Assembly (NCBI RefSeq): GCF_963378075.1
Contig: NZ_OY726394.1
Span: forward strand, 930,001-994,000
Length of the DNA: 64,000 bases
Origin: Mycolicibacter sp. MU0083
GTDB lineage: Bacteria; Actinomycetota; Actinomycetes; Mycobacteriales; Mycobacteriaceae
Direction of reading: 5' to 3'
Positions 17,981 to 30,772 of this stretch are shown here, one piece after another. The notes under the pieces were generated by a model. It did no database searches, was not told the DNA's origin, and saw nothing but the letters and a program-made list of their open reading frames with translations. Both the position numbers and the translations under genes were made by a program. Within the stretch, counting starts at the first letter, position 1. Each line of letters begins with the position of its first letter.

Positions 17981-19531
17981 TCAGGACCAACTGGGCAGCC
18001 AGATCTGCATGTGCCAGGTGGTCGGCGAGATCGGCACCCCGGTCAGAACCGGGTAGAGCCAGGCGAAGTTCGTCAGCACCAGCGCGACGTAGCCGGAGAC
18101 CGCGAGCAGGCCCAGTGCCCACCGCTCCGACGTGCCGGTCCGCCCGTCGTTGATGATGTCCACGCAGATCAGGGCCAGCAGCATCGCCAGGAACGGGGCC
18201 ATCGGCACCGCGTAGAAGAAGTACATCTGCCGACCGATGCCGGCGAACCACGGCAGCCAGCCCGCGCAGTACCCCACCAGTGCGGCGGCGTAGCGCCAGT
18301 CGTGGCGGACCAGGCTGCGCCACGCCGCGTAGCCGAGCACCGGCACGGCCAGCCACCACATCGCGGGCGTGCCCACCAGCATCACCGCTTTGACGCAGGA
18401 CTGCGCGCCGCACCCCGGCACGTCGTGCTGGTCGATCGCGTACAGCACCGGACGCAGCGACATCGGCCAGGCCCACGGCTTGGATTCCCAGGGGTGGTGG
18501 TTGCCGGCGGCGTTGGTCAGCCCGGAGTGGAAGTGATACGCCTGATAGGTGTAGTGCCACAGCGAGCGCAGCGCGTCGGGCACCGGGAACCGGCTCTCCA
18601 CCCCGATCGACTGGCCGACCTCGTGGCGGTCCACACCGGTCTCGGAGGCGAACCACGCCGCATACGAGGCCAGATACACCCCGAACGGGATCACCACCAT
18701 GGCGTAGCCGGTGGGGCCGACATCGCGGAACAGCGTCCCCGACCAGGGCCGACGGACCCGGTACTGGCGGCGGGCGGCCACATCGAACGCCAGCGACATC
18801 GCGCCGAAGAACACCACGAAATACAGCCCGGACCATTTGGTGGCGCACGCCAACCCCAGCAGCACGCCGGCGGTGAAACGCCACCAACGCACCCCCAGTC
18901 GCGGTCCCCACGGCGTCACGCCACTGCGGCCCTCGGTCAACACGGTGTGCATCCGCATCCGCACCTGGTCGCGGTCGACGATCAGCGCCCCGAACGCGGC
19001 CACCACGAAGAAACACAGGAAACCATCCAGCAGTGCGGTGCGGGCGGCCACGAAGCTGACCGCGTCGCCGACCAGCAACAGCCCCGCGATCCCGCCGGCC
19101 AGGGTGGAGCGGGTCATCCGGCGCACGATGCGTACCAGCAGCGCGATCGCGAGCACCCCGAGCAGTGCACTGGTGAACCGCCAGCCCAGCCCGTTGTAGC
19201 CGAACAGCGCCTCACCGATCGCGATCAGGTGTTTGCCGACCGGCGGGTGCACCACCAGGCCGTAGCCCGGGTTGTCCTCGACGCCGTGGTTGTGCAGCAT
19301 CTGCCAGGCCTGCGGGGCGTAGTGCTTCTCGTCGAAGATCGGGGTGCCGGCGTCGGTGGGCGAGTACAGATTCGCGAACCGGGTGATCGCCGCCAGGGTG
19401 GTCACCGCCGCGGTCACCGCCCAGCCCCGGGCCCGGTCGGTCGGCCCGAAATCGGCCACCGGCACCAGCAATCCCGGGCTGATCATGGGCGCGGTGCGCT
19501 CCGGCACGGCCGTCGTGGGCGGAGCGGTCAC
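17981..19531 (-). CDS. pmt: Pmt, protein O-mannosyltransferase
   Basis: A 516-residue polytopic membrane enzyme (GT39) that transfers mannose from polyprenyl-phosphomannose to secreted proteins during Sec export. The catalytic acidic motif is in the first extracytoplasmic loop (GTPIFDEKHYAPQ), and about ten hydrophobic segments follow. It matches Rv1002c. The start is GTG, 7 nt after a -10 hexamer that overlaps the -10 of the divergent rsmI gene. Confidence 0.95.
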   Translation of the reverse strand: MTAPPTTAVPERTAPMISPGLLVPVADFGPTDRARGWAVTAAVTTLAAITRFANLYSPTDAGTPIFDEKHYAPQAWQMLHNHGVEDNPGYGLVVHPPVGKHLIAIGEALFGYNGLGWRFTSALLGVLAIALLVRIVRRMTRSTLAGGIAGLLLVGDAVSFVAARTALLDGFLCFFVVAAFGALIVDRDQVRMRMHTVLTEGRSGVTPWGPRLGVRWWRFTAGVLLGLACATKWSGLYFVVFFGAMSLAFDVAARRQYRVRRPWSGTLFRDVGPTGYAMVVIPFGVYLASYAAWFASETGVDRHEVGQSIGVESRFPVPDALRSLWHYTYQAYHFHSGLTNAAGNHHPWESKPWAWPMSLRPVLYAIDQHDVPGCGAQSCVKAVMLVGTPAMWWLAVPVLGYAAWRSLVRHDWRYAAALVGYCAGWLPWFAGIGRQMYFFYAVPMAPFLAMLLALICVDIINDGRTGTSERWALGLLAVSGYVALVLTNFAWLYPVLTGVPISPTTWHMQIWLPSWS

Positions 19532-19538
19532 AGCAACG

Positions 19539-19548
19539 ATCGTAGGCT
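19539..19548. promoter_or_regulatory. Shared bidirectional -10 element of pmt and rsmI
   Basis: ATCGTAGGCT reads TAGGCT on the plus strand (7 nt before rsmI ATG) and TACGAT on the minus strand (7 nt before pmt GTG). The two hexamers share the central TA, so both genes should give leaderless mRNAs from one symmetric site. Confidence 0.6.
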
Positions 19549-19555
19549 GTGCGCC

Positions 19556-20392
19556 ATGCCCGATGGTCGATTGCTGCTCGGTGCCACCCCGCTGGGGCAG
19601 CCCGGCGACGCCTCCCCGCGACTGGTCACCGCCTTGCGCACCGCCGACGTGGTGGCCGCCGAGGACACCCGGCGGGTGCGGACGCTGGCCAGATCCCTCG
19701 ACGTGCAGATCGCCGGCCGGGTGGTCAGTCTGTTCGACGCCAACGAAGCGGCCCGGGTGCCCGCCCTGGTCGCCGAGATCGCGGCCGGCGCCACCGTGCT
19801 GGTGGTCAGCGACGCCGGGATGCCGCTGATCAGCGACCCCGGCTACCGGCTAGTGTCGGCGTGCGCCGAGGCCGGCCTGCCGGTGAGCTGCCTGCCGGGC
19901 CCGTCGGCGGTGACCACCGCGCTGGCGATCTCGGGGCTGGCCGCAGAACGCTTCTGCTTCGAGGGTTTCGCTCCGCGCAAGCAGTCCGCGCGCCGGGCCT
20001 GGCTGGCCGGGCTGTCCGACGAACGCCGCACCTGCGTGTTCTTCGAATCGCCGCGGCGGCTGGCCGACTGCCTGCGCGACGCGGTCGACGAACTCGGCGG
20101 GCAGCGGCGCGCGGTGGTGTGCCGGGAGCTGACCAAGACCCACGAGGAGGTGCGGCGCGGAACGCTGGCGGAGCTGGCCGACTGGGCGGTCGACGGCGTG
20201 CTGGGGGAGATCACCGTGGTGCTGGCCGGTGCGGTGCCGCGGGCCGACCTGCCGGCGCTGGTCGCCGAGGTCAACCGGCTGGCCGCCGACGGGATGCGGG
20301 TCAAGGACGCCTGCGCGCAGGTGATCGCCGAGGTGCCCGGCGCGGTGTCGCGCCGCGAGCTCTACGACGCGGTGCTGCGCTCCCGGGACTGA
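19556..20392 (+). CDS. rsmI: RsmI, 16S rRNA cytidine-1402 2'-O-methyltransferase
   Basis: A 278-residue tetrapyrrole-methylase-fold enzyme that methylates 16S rRNA C1402 at the decoding centre. Family motifs LLLGATPLGQPGDAS, VAAEDTRRVRTLA, VSDAGMPLISDPGYRLV and PGPSAVTTALAISG are all present. It corresponds to Rv1003. Its last 31 bp overlap the 3' end of the convergent pabB gene. Confidence 0.96.
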   Translation: MPDGRLLLGATPLGQPGDASPRLVTALRTADVVAAEDTRRVRTLARSLDVQIAGRVVSLFDANEAARVPALVAEIAAGATVLVVSDAGMPLISDPGYRLVSACAEAGLPVSCLPGPSAVTTALAISGLAAERFCFEGFAPRKQSARRAWLAGLSDERRTCVFFESPRRLADCLRDAVDELGGQRRAVVCRELTKTHEEVRRGTLAELADWAVDGVLGEITVVLAGAVPRADLPALVAEVNRLAADGMRVKDACAQVIAEVPGAVSRRELYDAVLRSRD

Positions 20393-21612
20393 TGCGCTCC
20401 GACGATCGAAGCGGCCTTGTGCAGGCACTCCTGCCATTCGGCGTCGACGTCGGAGTCCGCGGTGATGCCGCCGCCGACCCCGAGCACCGCGCCCCCGGCG
20501 GCATCGAACTCCACGGTGCGGATCGCGACGTTGAGCTCGCAGCCGGCCACCGGTGACGCGAACCCGACCGTGCCGCAGTAGATCCCGCGACGGGACGGTT
20601 CCCACTGTGAAAGTAGTTGGCGGGCACGGTGTTTAGGGGTTCCGGTCACCGATGCGGGCGGGAACGTGGCGTCCAGCAGTTCGGCCATGCCCAGTTGCTC
20701 GGGCACCCGGGCGGACACCGTCGACACCAGATGCCACACTCCGGGCGCGGGCCGCACCGCGAGCAGTTCGGGCACCGTGACCGATCCGGTGACCGCCACC
20801 CGGCCCAGATCGTTGCGGACCAGGTCGACGATCATGATGTTCTCCGCGACGTCCTTGGTCGAGGCGCGCAGCGCCGACGGGCGGGCATCCAGCGGCAGCG
20901 TGCCCTTGATCGGGCTGGAGGACACCACCGCGCCGCGGCGGCGCAGGAACAACTCCGGTGACAACGACGCCACCGCGCCCCAGGTCCCCGCGACGTAGGC
21001 GGCGCGCGCCGGGCCGGTGCGCGCCACCGCGTCGGCGAAGAAGTCCAACGGGCGACCCGTGGTGGTCCCGGTGAAGCGGGTGCACACGCAGGCCTGGTAG
21101 ACCTCACCGGCCCGGATGGCCTCCAGGCAGGCCAGCACCCCGGCCCGGTGCGCCTGCCGGTCCGGGGTGGCCCAGTAGATCCGGCAACCGCGCGCGGCGG
21201 CGGGGGTCGTCAGCGCGTCGGCCAGCCAACCCGGCATCGGCGCTCCGGAGAGGCTTTCGAACCACCACCGCCCGGCGTCGTCCTGGCGCAACACGCTGTC
21301 GGTCCACCCGCCGGCCGCCTCGGGTACCCGCGGGCCGTGGCCGTCGGCGCCGGCATCGGGATAGGACAGGTAGCCGATCCAGCCGCCGCCCACCGCGCCG
21401 GTCGGGGCGTCGGCGGGCGCGCCCGCGGCGGCGAACACCCGGTCCGGGCCGATGGGCTCGGCGGCCACGCTGGGGGCGATGACCGCCCGGGAACCGAACC
21501 ACTCGCCGGTCAGTGCCGCCGGCGGCGGCAGACCGCATCGATCGGTGGCGTCACCGACCGCACGCAGCACCTCCGGTGCCGCGCCCAGGTCGCCGAGCCG
21601 CTCGATCCGCAC
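20362..21612 (-). CDS. pabB: Aminodeoxychorismate synthase component I
   Basis: A 416-residue chorismate-binding enzyme that makes 4-amino-4-deoxychorismate for folate synthesis with a PabA glutaminase. Signature parts are YQACVCTRFTG, SPELFLRRRG, SSPIKGTLPLD, the VDLVRNDLGRVA motif and SVTGTPKHRA. The start is GTG 21612. It overlaps rsmI by 31 bp at the 3' ends. The partner pabA is not in the window. Anthranilate or isochorismate synthases are the alternative family members, but length and Rv1005c synteny favour PabB. Confidence 0.92.
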   Translation of the reverse strand: MRIERLGDLGAAPEVLRAVGDATDRCGLPPPAALTGEWFGSRAVIAPSVAAEPIGPDRVFAAAGAPADAPTGAVGGGWIGYLSYPDAGADGHGPRVPEAAGGWTDSVLRQDDAGRWWFESLSGAPMPGWLADALTTPAAARGCRIYWATPDRQAHRAGVLACLEAIRAGEVYQACVCTRFTGTTTGRPLDFFADAVARTGPARAAYVAGTWGAVASLSPELFLRRRGAVVSSSPIKGTLPLDARPSALRASTKDVAENIMIVDLVRNDLGRVAVTGSVTVPELLAVRPAPGVWHLVSTVSARVPEQLGMAELLDATFPPASVTGTPKHRARQLLSQWEPSRRGIYCGTVGFASPVAGCELNVAIRTVEFDAAGGAVLGVGGGITADSDVDAEWQECLHKAASIVGAHQSRERSTAS

Positions 21613-21633
21613 GGCACTAGCTTGTCAGACGGC

Positions 21634-22530
21634 TCAGGTGCGGGCGATCCGCCGGGCGGCGGCCGCCGCGGCCAGCTTGTCCGGGTTGCGCATCGCGTAG
21701 AAGTGCGTGATCACCCCGTCGACGATCTCGAAGGTGAACACGCCCGCCAAACGGTCGCCGTCGAAGAACAGCACCGCCGGCGCCGAGTTGCAGACACCCA
21801 ACTCCAGTCGCAGGTCGACGTAGCGGCCCCCGGAGCGCACCAGCGCCATGATCGCCCGGGCGACGTTGTCGGCGCCGACGATCGGCCGCCGCGCCGCGGT
21901 GACCTTGCCGCCGCCGTCGGCGGTCCAGACCACGTCGGGTGCCAGCATCGACATGACCGTCGCGAGGTCGCCGCCGGCGGCCGCGGCCATGAACTCCGCG
22001 GCGACCCGGGCGTTCTCGTCGGGATCCACCGGCGTGTAGCGCGGGCGTCGCGCCTGCACGTGGTTGCGGGCCCGATGCGCCACCTGGCGTGCCGCCGCGG
22101 TGGTCTTGCCGACCGCGGCACCGATCTCGTCGTAGCCGAACCCGAACACCTCGCGCAGCACGAACACCGCACGCTCGTCGGGGCGCAGCGTCTCGAGCAC
22201 CACCAGCATCGCCATCGACACCGACTCGGCCAGCACCACGTCGGCCGAGGGATCATGCTCGTCCAGCAGCAGCGGTTCGGGAAGCCACGGCCCCACGTAC
22301 TCCTCGCGGCGCCGGGCGCCGGCCCGCAGCGCGTTGAGCGCCTGGCGGGTGACCAGGGCGGCCAGGTAGGCCTTGGCATCGCGGACCTGCGTCAGGTCCA
22401 CCTCGGCCCAGCGCAGATAGCTGTCCTGCAGGACGTCGTCGGCTTCGGTCGCCGAACCCAGCACCTCGTAGGCGATGGTGAACAGCAGCGGTCGCAGCTG
22501 CATGAACCTGTCGGCGTGTTCGGTGTTCAT
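21634..22530 (-). CDS. ECF41-type sigma factor (SigJ-like) with SnoaL-like C-terminal domain
   Basis: A 298-residue sigma factor with region 2 (EADDVLQDSYLRWAEV), region 4 (RAVFVLREVFGFGYDEIGAAVG) and a C-terminal SnoaL/NTF2-like domain. The domain contains the DGGGKV motif that marks group ECF41, where it controls activity in place of a separate anti-sigma factor. The start ATG overlaps the oxidoreductase stop by 4 bp, so the two are translationally coupled. Pairing with an oxidoreductase gene is the usual ECF41 context. A matching promoter lies upstream of the pair. Confidence 0.92.
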   Translation of the reverse strand: MNTEHADRFMQLRPLLFTIAYEVLGSATEADDVLQDSYLRWAEVDLTQVRDAKAYLAALVTRQALNALRAGARRREEYVGPWLPEPLLLDEHDPSADVVLAESVSMAMLVVLETLRPDERAVFVLREVFGFGYDEIGAAVGKTTAAARQVAHRARNHVQARRPRYTPVDPDENARVAAEFMAAAAGGDLATVMSMLAPDVVWTADGGGKVTAARRPIVGADNVARAIMALVRSGGRYVDLRLELGVCNSAPAVLFFDGDRLAGVFTFEIVDGVITHFYAMRNPDKLAAAAAARRIART

Positions 22531-23690
22531 ACCCTCGCCTGCTGTTCGGCGGCGGACGGCCGGGTGCCGCCCCGGGGCCAGCGGAACGAGCCCGGCTTGG
22601 CCGCCTCGCCCCGAATCCACTTCACCGTATAGCGGCAGATGGACTCCTTGGCCACCGCGGCCAGCCGCCCGCCGAGGTAGGCCCGGACCGGCGTGTCGTC
22701 GCGGCGGGCGAACTGCAGGGTGGCGGCCCGACGGCCCACGCTGATGCACTGCGACACGAAACCCTGATCCAGGGCGGCCGGTGCCTGCCCGGCGATGCGG
22801 GCCAGCACGGTGTCGGCGGCCTGGGCGCCCAGCGGCAGCGCGGCCTGGCAGCTCATCCGCAGCGGTCGGCCCGACGGGCAGGCCGCGTCCCCGGCCGCCA
22901 CGATCCACGGGTTGTCGACGCAGGTCAGCGTCTCATCGGTGCGCAGTCGGCCCAGCCCGTCGGTGGCCAGTCCGCTGGCCGAGGCCAGATCCGGGACGCC
23001 GAAGCCCGCCGTCCAGATGGTCACCGCGCCGGGCAGCACCTCGCCGTCGGCCAGCAGCACCGAATCGGCGCGCACCTGTGCGACCACCGCGGTCTCGCGC
23101 AGCGCGACGCCGAGCCTGCGCAGCGCCTTGGCGACCGAACGCCGGCCCGGCACGCCCAGCGAGGGCGCCAGCGTCCCACCGCAGACCAGCGTGACGCGGC
23201 GACCCTGCTCGGCCAGTTCGGCGGCCGTCTCGATTCCGGTCAGGCCGCCGCCCACCACCGTCACCGGCGCGTCCGGTGGCACCTCGCCGATCCGGGTCAG
23301 CAGCCGGCTCGCCTGCTCCAATTCGCCGATGGGGTAGGCGAATTCGGCGGCGCCGGGCACCGCCGGGGTGACGGCGCCGGTGCTGCCCACCGCATAGACG
23401 AGGTAGTCGTAGCGCAGGGCGGCGCCCGACGCCAGCAGGACGCGGTGACCGGCGGCGTCGATCCGGGTGGCGGAATCGACCACCAGTCGGACGCCGTCGC
23501 CGAGCAGATCGGCGTAGTCGACGGTGGCCGAACCGGTGCCGGCCACCTGCTGGTGCAGCCGGATCCGTTCGACGAATGCCGGCCGCGGGTTGACCAGTGT
23601 GACGGCGACGCCCGGGTGCCGGCGCAGCCGGTTGGCGGCCAGCGTGCCGGCGTAGCCGCCGCCGAGGATGACGACCTGGATGCGGTTCAT
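22527..23690 (-). CDS. FAD/NAD(P)-dependent oxidoreductase (type-II NADH dehydrogenase-like)
   Basis: A 387-residue two-dinucleotide-binding-domain flavoprotein: FAD motif LGGGYAGTLAANRL at the N-terminus and NAD motif VVGGGLTGIETAAEL near 175. The end of the FAD domain shows DAACPSGRPLRMSC. The family includes NDH-2 and apoptosis-inducing-factor-like enzymes, and the electron acceptor is not evident. There is no C-terminal amphipathic helix typical of true NDH-2. It is first in a two-gene operon with the ECF41 sigma factor and the likely target of that regulator. Confidence 0.9.
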   Translation of the reverse strand: MNRIQVVILGGGYAGTLAANRLRRHPGVAVTLVNPRPAFVERIRLHQQVAGTGSATVDYADLLGDGVRLVVDSATRIDAAGHRVLLASGAALRYDYLVYAVGSTGAVTPAVPGAAEFAYPIGELEQASRLLTRIGEVPPDAPVTVVGGGLTGIETAAELAEQGRRVTLVCGGTLAPSLGVPGRRSVAKALRRLGVALRETAVVAQVRADSVLLADGEVLPGAVTIWTAGFGVPDLASASGLATDGLGRLRTDETLTCVDNPWIVAAGDAACPSGRPLRMSCQAALPLGAQAADTVLARIAGQAPAALDQGFVSQCISVGRRAATLQFARRDDTPVRAYLGGRLAAVAKESICRYTVKWIRGEAAKPGSFRWPRGGTRPSAAEQQARV

Positions 23691-23725
23691 GAGGTGCTCC
23701 CGTCTCTAGAGGCTGATGACCTCAA

Positions 23726-23752
23726 GACACCGCGGCGCACACGGATGTGACG
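23726..23752 (-). promoter_or_regulatory. Candidate ECF41 promoter of the oxidoreductase-sigma operon
   Basis: On the minus strand CGTCACA, 16 nt, TGTC. The ECF41 consensus is TGTCACA-N16-CGTC, so only one base differs in each element and the spacer matches. The site lies 35 bp before the operon start, consistent with autoregulation. Confidence 0.65.
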
Positions 23753-23795
23753 CCCTGTGGCCCACATCACGGGCGCCCCTGGGTGCGGGGGCGGC

Positions 23796-25346
23796 TCAGG
23801 CCTGGTGGCGCGGGAACACCCCGGACGGTGCCGGCAGGGTCAGCCCCGGCGTCAGCCGCGTGCCGATGGCGGTGAACATCCGCTGGTCGCCGGTCTGCCC
23901 CAGCAGGTCCAGCAGTTTGCCCGCCGAGTCGGGCATCACCGGCTGCAGCAGCAGCGCGGCGATCCGGACCACCTCCAACGTGGTGTACAAGACGGTGCCG
24001 AACCGGGCCCGATCGGCCGGGGATTCGCTCTTGGCCAGCTTCCACGGTTCCTCGGCGGAGAAATACCGGTTGGCCGCCCCCAGCATCTGCCAGATCGCTT
24101 CCAGCCCGACATGCATGGCCTGCGTGGCGAACGCGGCCCGCATCCGCTCCAGCAGCCCGTCGGCCAACGCCAACAGTTCGTCGTCACCGCCGGTCCGATC
24201 GGCCGGTTCGGGCACCACCCCACCGAGGTTGCGGGCAACCATCGACAGGGAACGCTGCGCCAGGTTGCCCAGCTCGTTGGCCAGGTCGGCGTTGATGCGG
24301 GCGATGATCGCCTCGTCGGAGATGCTGCCGTCCTGGCCGAACGAGATCTCCCGCAGCAGGAAGAACCGCACCTGGTCGACGCCGTAGGTGTCGACGAAGG
24401 AGACCGGGTCGATGACGTTGCCCACCGACTTGCTCATCTTCTCGCCGCTGTTGAGCAGGAATCCGTGCGCGAAGACCCGGCGCGGCAACTCGATTCCGGC
24501 CGACATCAGAAACGCCGGCCAGTACACGGTGTGGAATCGGATGATGTCCTTGCCGATCATGTGCAGATCGGCCGGCCAGTAGCGGCGGAAGGACTCCGAG
24601 TCGGTGTCGGGGTAGCCGACCCCGGTCAGATAGTTCGTCAGGGCGTCCACCCAGACGTACATCACGTGCTCGGGGTCGCCGGGCACCGGAACACCCCAGT
24701 CGAACGAGGTGCGGGAGATCGACAGGTCGCGCAGGCCGCCGGAGACGAAGCTGATCACCTCGTTGCGGCGCACGTCCGGTGCGATGAAATCGGGGTTGGC
24801 CTCGTAGTGCGCCAGCAGCCGCTCGGTGTAGGCCGACAGCCGGAAGAAGTACGTCTGCTCCTCGGTCCAGGTCACCGGCGCCCCGGTCTCGTTCGACACC
24901 CGCGCACCGTCGTCGGTCAGCCGGGTCTCGCCCTCGGTGAAGAACCGCTCGTCGCGCACCGAATACCAGCCGGAGTAGGCATCCAGGTAGATGTCCCCGG
25001 CGTCGACCATGCGCTGCCAGATCGCCTTGGACGCCTCCAGATGATCGGCGTCGGTGGTGCGGATGAACCGGTCGTAGGAGATGTTGAGCTTGTCCTGCAG
25101 CGCCTGGAAGACATCGGAGTTGCGCCGGGCCAGCTCGGCGGTGGCGATGCCCTCGGCGGCGGCGGTCTCGGCCATCTTCAGCCCGTGTTCGTCGGTGCCG
25201 GTCAGGAACCGCACGTCGAACCCGTCGAGCCGGTGGAACCGGGCGATCGCGTCGGTGGCGATGTACTCGTAGGCGTGACCGATGTGCGGATCGCCGTTGG
25301 GGTAGCTGATCGCGGTGGTGACGTAGAAAGGCGGTGTCGTGCTCAT
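23796..25346 (-). CDS. metG: Methionyl-tRNA synthetase
   Basis: A 516-residue class I synthetase that charges tRNA-Met. The HIGH box is in [12 protein letters not shown] and the KMSKS box in [11 protein letters not shown]. The short form without C-terminal dimerisation domain is usual in mycobacteria (Rv1007c). The zinc-knuckle Cys residues are reduced, as in related short enzymes. ATG 25346 is chosen 8 nt after a TAGGGT hexamer; GTG 25349 is the next codon upstream. It is divergent from tatD. Confidence 0.97.
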   Translation of the reverse strand: MSTTPPFYVTTAISYPNGDPHIGHAYEYIATDAIARFHRLDGFDVRFLTGTDEHGLKMAETAAAEGIATAELARRNSDVFQALQDKLNISYDRFIRTTDADHLEASKAIWQRMVDAGDIYLDAYSGWYSVRDERFFTEGETRLTDDGARVSNETGAPVTWTEEQTYFFRLSAYTERLLAHYEANPDFIAPDVRRNEVISFVSGGLRDLSISRTSFDWGVPVPGDPEHVMYVWVDALTNYLTGVGYPDTDSESFRRYWPADLHMIGKDIIRFHTVYWPAFLMSAGIELPRRVFAHGFLLNSGEKMSKSVGNVIDPVSFVDTYGVDQVRFFLLREISFGQDGSISDEAIIARINADLANELGNLAQRSLSMVARNLGGVVPEPADRTGGDDELLALADGLLERMRAAFATQAMHVGLEAIWQMLGAANRYFSAEEPWKLAKSESPADRARFGTVLYTTLEVVRIAALLLQPVMPDSAGKLLDLLGQTGDQRMFTAIGTRLTPGLTLPAPSGVFPRHQA

Positions 25347-25354
25347 CACCGCCC

Positions 25355-25364
25355 ACCCTATTGT
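25355..25364. promoter_or_regulatory. Shared bidirectional -10 element of metG and tatD
   Basis: ACCCTATTGT reads TATTGT on the plus strand (6 nt before tatD GTG) and TAGGGT on the minus strand (8 nt before metG ATG), sharing the TA. The geometry copies the pmt/rsmI region, with 24 bp between start codons. Confidence 0.6.
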
Positions 25365-25370
25365 GTGCGG

Positions 25371-28353
<2,983 letters not shown>

Positions 28354-29105
28354 CGGCGCGCGGGGAACTTCGCCAAGGCGCGTTGCAGCACCACGTCGGC
28401 GCCGCGTGCGGCCGGCCCGAGCGTCGCCGAGACCGGCGGCGGCAGCAGTCGCAGGTGCGCGTTCATCAGGTCCGCCGCGCTTTGCGCGGTGAACGGCGGC
28501 GTCCCGGTCAACAACTCGACGGCGGTGCAGGCCAGCGCGTATTCGTCGGTGGCCGCCGTGGGTGCCCGGCCGCACAGCAATTCGGGGGCGGTGTAGGGCA
28601 GCGAGACCTCGGGGGCGGGCCGCCGCTTCCACACGTCGTCGACGACGGCGTGGGCCGCCCCGAAATCGATGAGTACCGCGCCGCCGCGAAGCAGGTCCGC
28701 GGCGATCAGGATGTTGGCGGGTTTGACGTCGCCGTGCACGATGCCCCGCCGGTGGGCGTAGTCGAGCGCGTCCGCGATCTGGGCTACGACGAGCAGTTTG
28801 TCGGCGACGGTCCGCAGGCCGGTCGCGTTGCCGCCGTCGACGTACTGCATGGCCAACCAGTGCGGGCCGTGGCGGTGGACCGCGACGACGTGGGGGTGGG
28901 CGAGTTCGGCGGCGAAGCCGAACTCGCGGTCCAACCGGTCGTGTTCGGCCGGGATGCGGTGGGCTTCGTCGAGGATCTTCAGTGCCACCGGCCGGTCCGG
29001 ATCGTCGGGGTGATGGGCGCGGTACACCCGCGCGTGTCCGCCGCGCCCGATCTCGCGGTCGACCCGATAGCCGCCGAGATCGGTGGGGGCGCCGTTCATG
29101 GGCCA

Positions 29106-29111
29106 AGGCTA
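29106..29111 (-). promoter_or_regulatory. -10 element of the soluble kinase, leaderless start
   Basis: On the minus strand TAGCCT ends 6 nt before the kinase ATG, predicting a leaderless message. Confidence 0.45.
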
Positions 29112-29253
29112 GGGCGGCCGGCCCCGGTTTCGGCGCCGATAGCGAGGCCTCACAGAAACCTGAGAAGAACATGATTAAATGGCAAAAAATAGATGGCATT
29201 CCGCTGGCGCGGAGTGATAATCAACGCCACATACATCGTCTCGGGAGGCCGTC

Positions 29254-30708
29254 ATGATGACTCTGTCCAGCAAGAACCTGCGTTCGCTCGGGGCGGTGTC
29301 GCTGGCCGCGGCCGCCTTCACCGCGCTGGGAATCGGCCCGGCGGTGGCGCCCGGTCTGGCGGGGAACCTCAAGACGCTGGTGGCCGACACCACCCTGCTG
29401 GACACCGAGTCGTGGATCATGGGCGGCAGTGGGCTGCCGATCCCCCCGCCGCAGTACTTGGAGGCCCTCACCGACCGGTTCGTGGACCCGGCCACCCCGA
29501 AGTTCGACGGTCAGCCCAGCTTCCCGGTGGACGCCGTCAACCCGCTGTTCACCCCCGAGGGGCTCTACCCGCTCACCGGGGTGAAGACCCTGACGCTGGA
29601 CAATTCGCTGGAGCAGGGTTCCACGATTCTGTACCAGAAGATCATCGAAGAGACGGCCAAGGGCAACGACCTGGTGGTGGTCGGCTATTCGCAGAGCGGT
29701 GTCATCAACGGCCTGGTGATGGACCAACTGCTGGCGATGGGTGACCAGGCCCCGACCTCCGACCAGCTGTCCTTCGTGACGCTGGGCAGCCCGGCCAACC
29801 CCAACGGCGGCCTGCTGTCCCGCTTCGACGTGCCCGGCGTCCCGCTGTCCCTGCCCAGCCTCGGTGTCTCGTTCAGCGGTGCCGCGCCGTCGGACACGCC
29901 GTGGGAGACGGCCAACTACATCCAGGAGTACGACGGCTTCGCCGACTTCCCGAAGTATCCGCTGAACTTCCTGGCCGACCTCAACGCCTTCCTGGGCATC
30001 ATGTTCATCCACGGCACCTACCCGGCGCTCACCGATGAGCAGTTGGCCAGCGCCATCGAGCTCGACGTCACCGGGGGCAGCAACCAGTACTTCATGATCC
30101 CGACCGAGGACCTGCCGTTGCTGCAGCTGCTGCGCGGCAACGCATTCGGCAACGCGTTCGCCGACCTGTTGCAGCCGGCGCTGCGGGTGCTGATCAACCT
30201 CGGTTACGGCAACATCGAACACGGCTGGGACCAGGGACCGGCGGACGTCGCCACCCCGTTCGGGCTGTTCCCGGACGTCGACCCCATGGAGGTGTTGACC
30301 GCACTGGGCAACGGCGTGGAGCAGGGCTGGAACGACTTCCTCGCCGACCTGGAGAACATGTCGGCATCCAGTGCGGCGGACCTGCTGGGCTTCGACGCGG
30401 GCAGCGCCGCGGACTTCACCATGCCGAGCCTGATGGAGATCGTCAACACGTTCACCAGCGCTGCGGCGACGCTGTACGCGACGCTGCTGCCGACCGCCGA
30501 CATCGTCAACGCCCTGCTGACCACCCTGCCCGCCTACGCCACGAGCCTGTTCGTCAACGAACTCATGGACGGCGATCTGCTGGGTGCGATCGGGATGCCG
30601 CTGGCGGCCACCACCGGGTTGGTGACCATGGCCGGCGGGTTCGAGGTGGAGGTCTTGATGGGCGCCTTCAGCAGCATCAGCGCCGACTTCTCCGACCTGT
30701 TCTCCTGA
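29254..30708 (+). CDS. Secreted PE-PPE-domain serine hydrolase
   Basis: A 484-residue exported protein with a signal-like N-terminus (1-30) and then the PE-PPE alpha/beta-hydrolase domain (about 50-280). It lacks an N-terminal PE or PPE secretion module. The nucleophile elbow is GYSQS with Ser146, as in esterase/cutinase-like members. The C-terminal 150 residues are hydrophobic and helical. Relatives act on acylated glycolipids. The start is ATG 29254 with GGGAGG upstream. The 80 bp before the gene are noticeably AT-rich. It sits between ksgA and ispE, which are adjacent in M. tuberculosis. Confidence 0.85.
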   Translation: MMTLSSKNLRSLGAVSLAAAAFTALGIGPAVAPGLAGNLKTLVADTTLLDTESWIMGGSGLPIPPPQYLEALTDRFVDPATPKFDGQPSFPVDAVNPLFTPEGLYPLTGVKTLTLDNSLEQGSTILYQKIIEETAKGNDLVVVGYSQSGVINGLVMDQLLAMGDQAPTSDQLSFVTLGSPANPNGGLLSRFDVPGVPLSLPSLGVSFSGAAPSDTPWETANYIQEYDGFADFPKYPLNFLADLNAFLGIMFIHGTYPALTDEQLASAIELDVTGGSNQYFMIPTEDLPLLQLLRGNAFGNAFADLLQPALRVLINLGYGNIEHGWDQGPADVATPFGLFPDVDPMEVLTALGNGVEQGWNDFLADLENMSASSAADLLGFDAGSAADFTMPSLMEIVNTFTSAAATLYATLLPTADIVNALLTTLPAYATSLFVNELMDGDLLGAIGMPLAATTGLVTMAGGFEVEVLMGAFSSISADFSDLFS

Positions 30709-30759
30709 TCGGGGCGGGCCGGGGCGACGGAGCCCGGGTGCGGGTGCGCCGGAGACCGC

Positions 30760-30765
30760 TAGTGT
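30760..30765 (+). promoter_or_regulatory. -10 element of ispE, leaderless start
   Basis: TAGTGT fits TANNNT and ends 7 nt before GTG 30773, giving ispE a promoter of its own after separation from the rpfB-ksgA operon. Confidence 0.5.
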
Positions 30766-30772
30766 CATCGGC

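Noticed and set aside
17978..19555. Long N-terminal extension of the rsmI frame, about 526 codons
   Set aside because: It is antisense to pmt; RsmI homology begins at ATG 19556.
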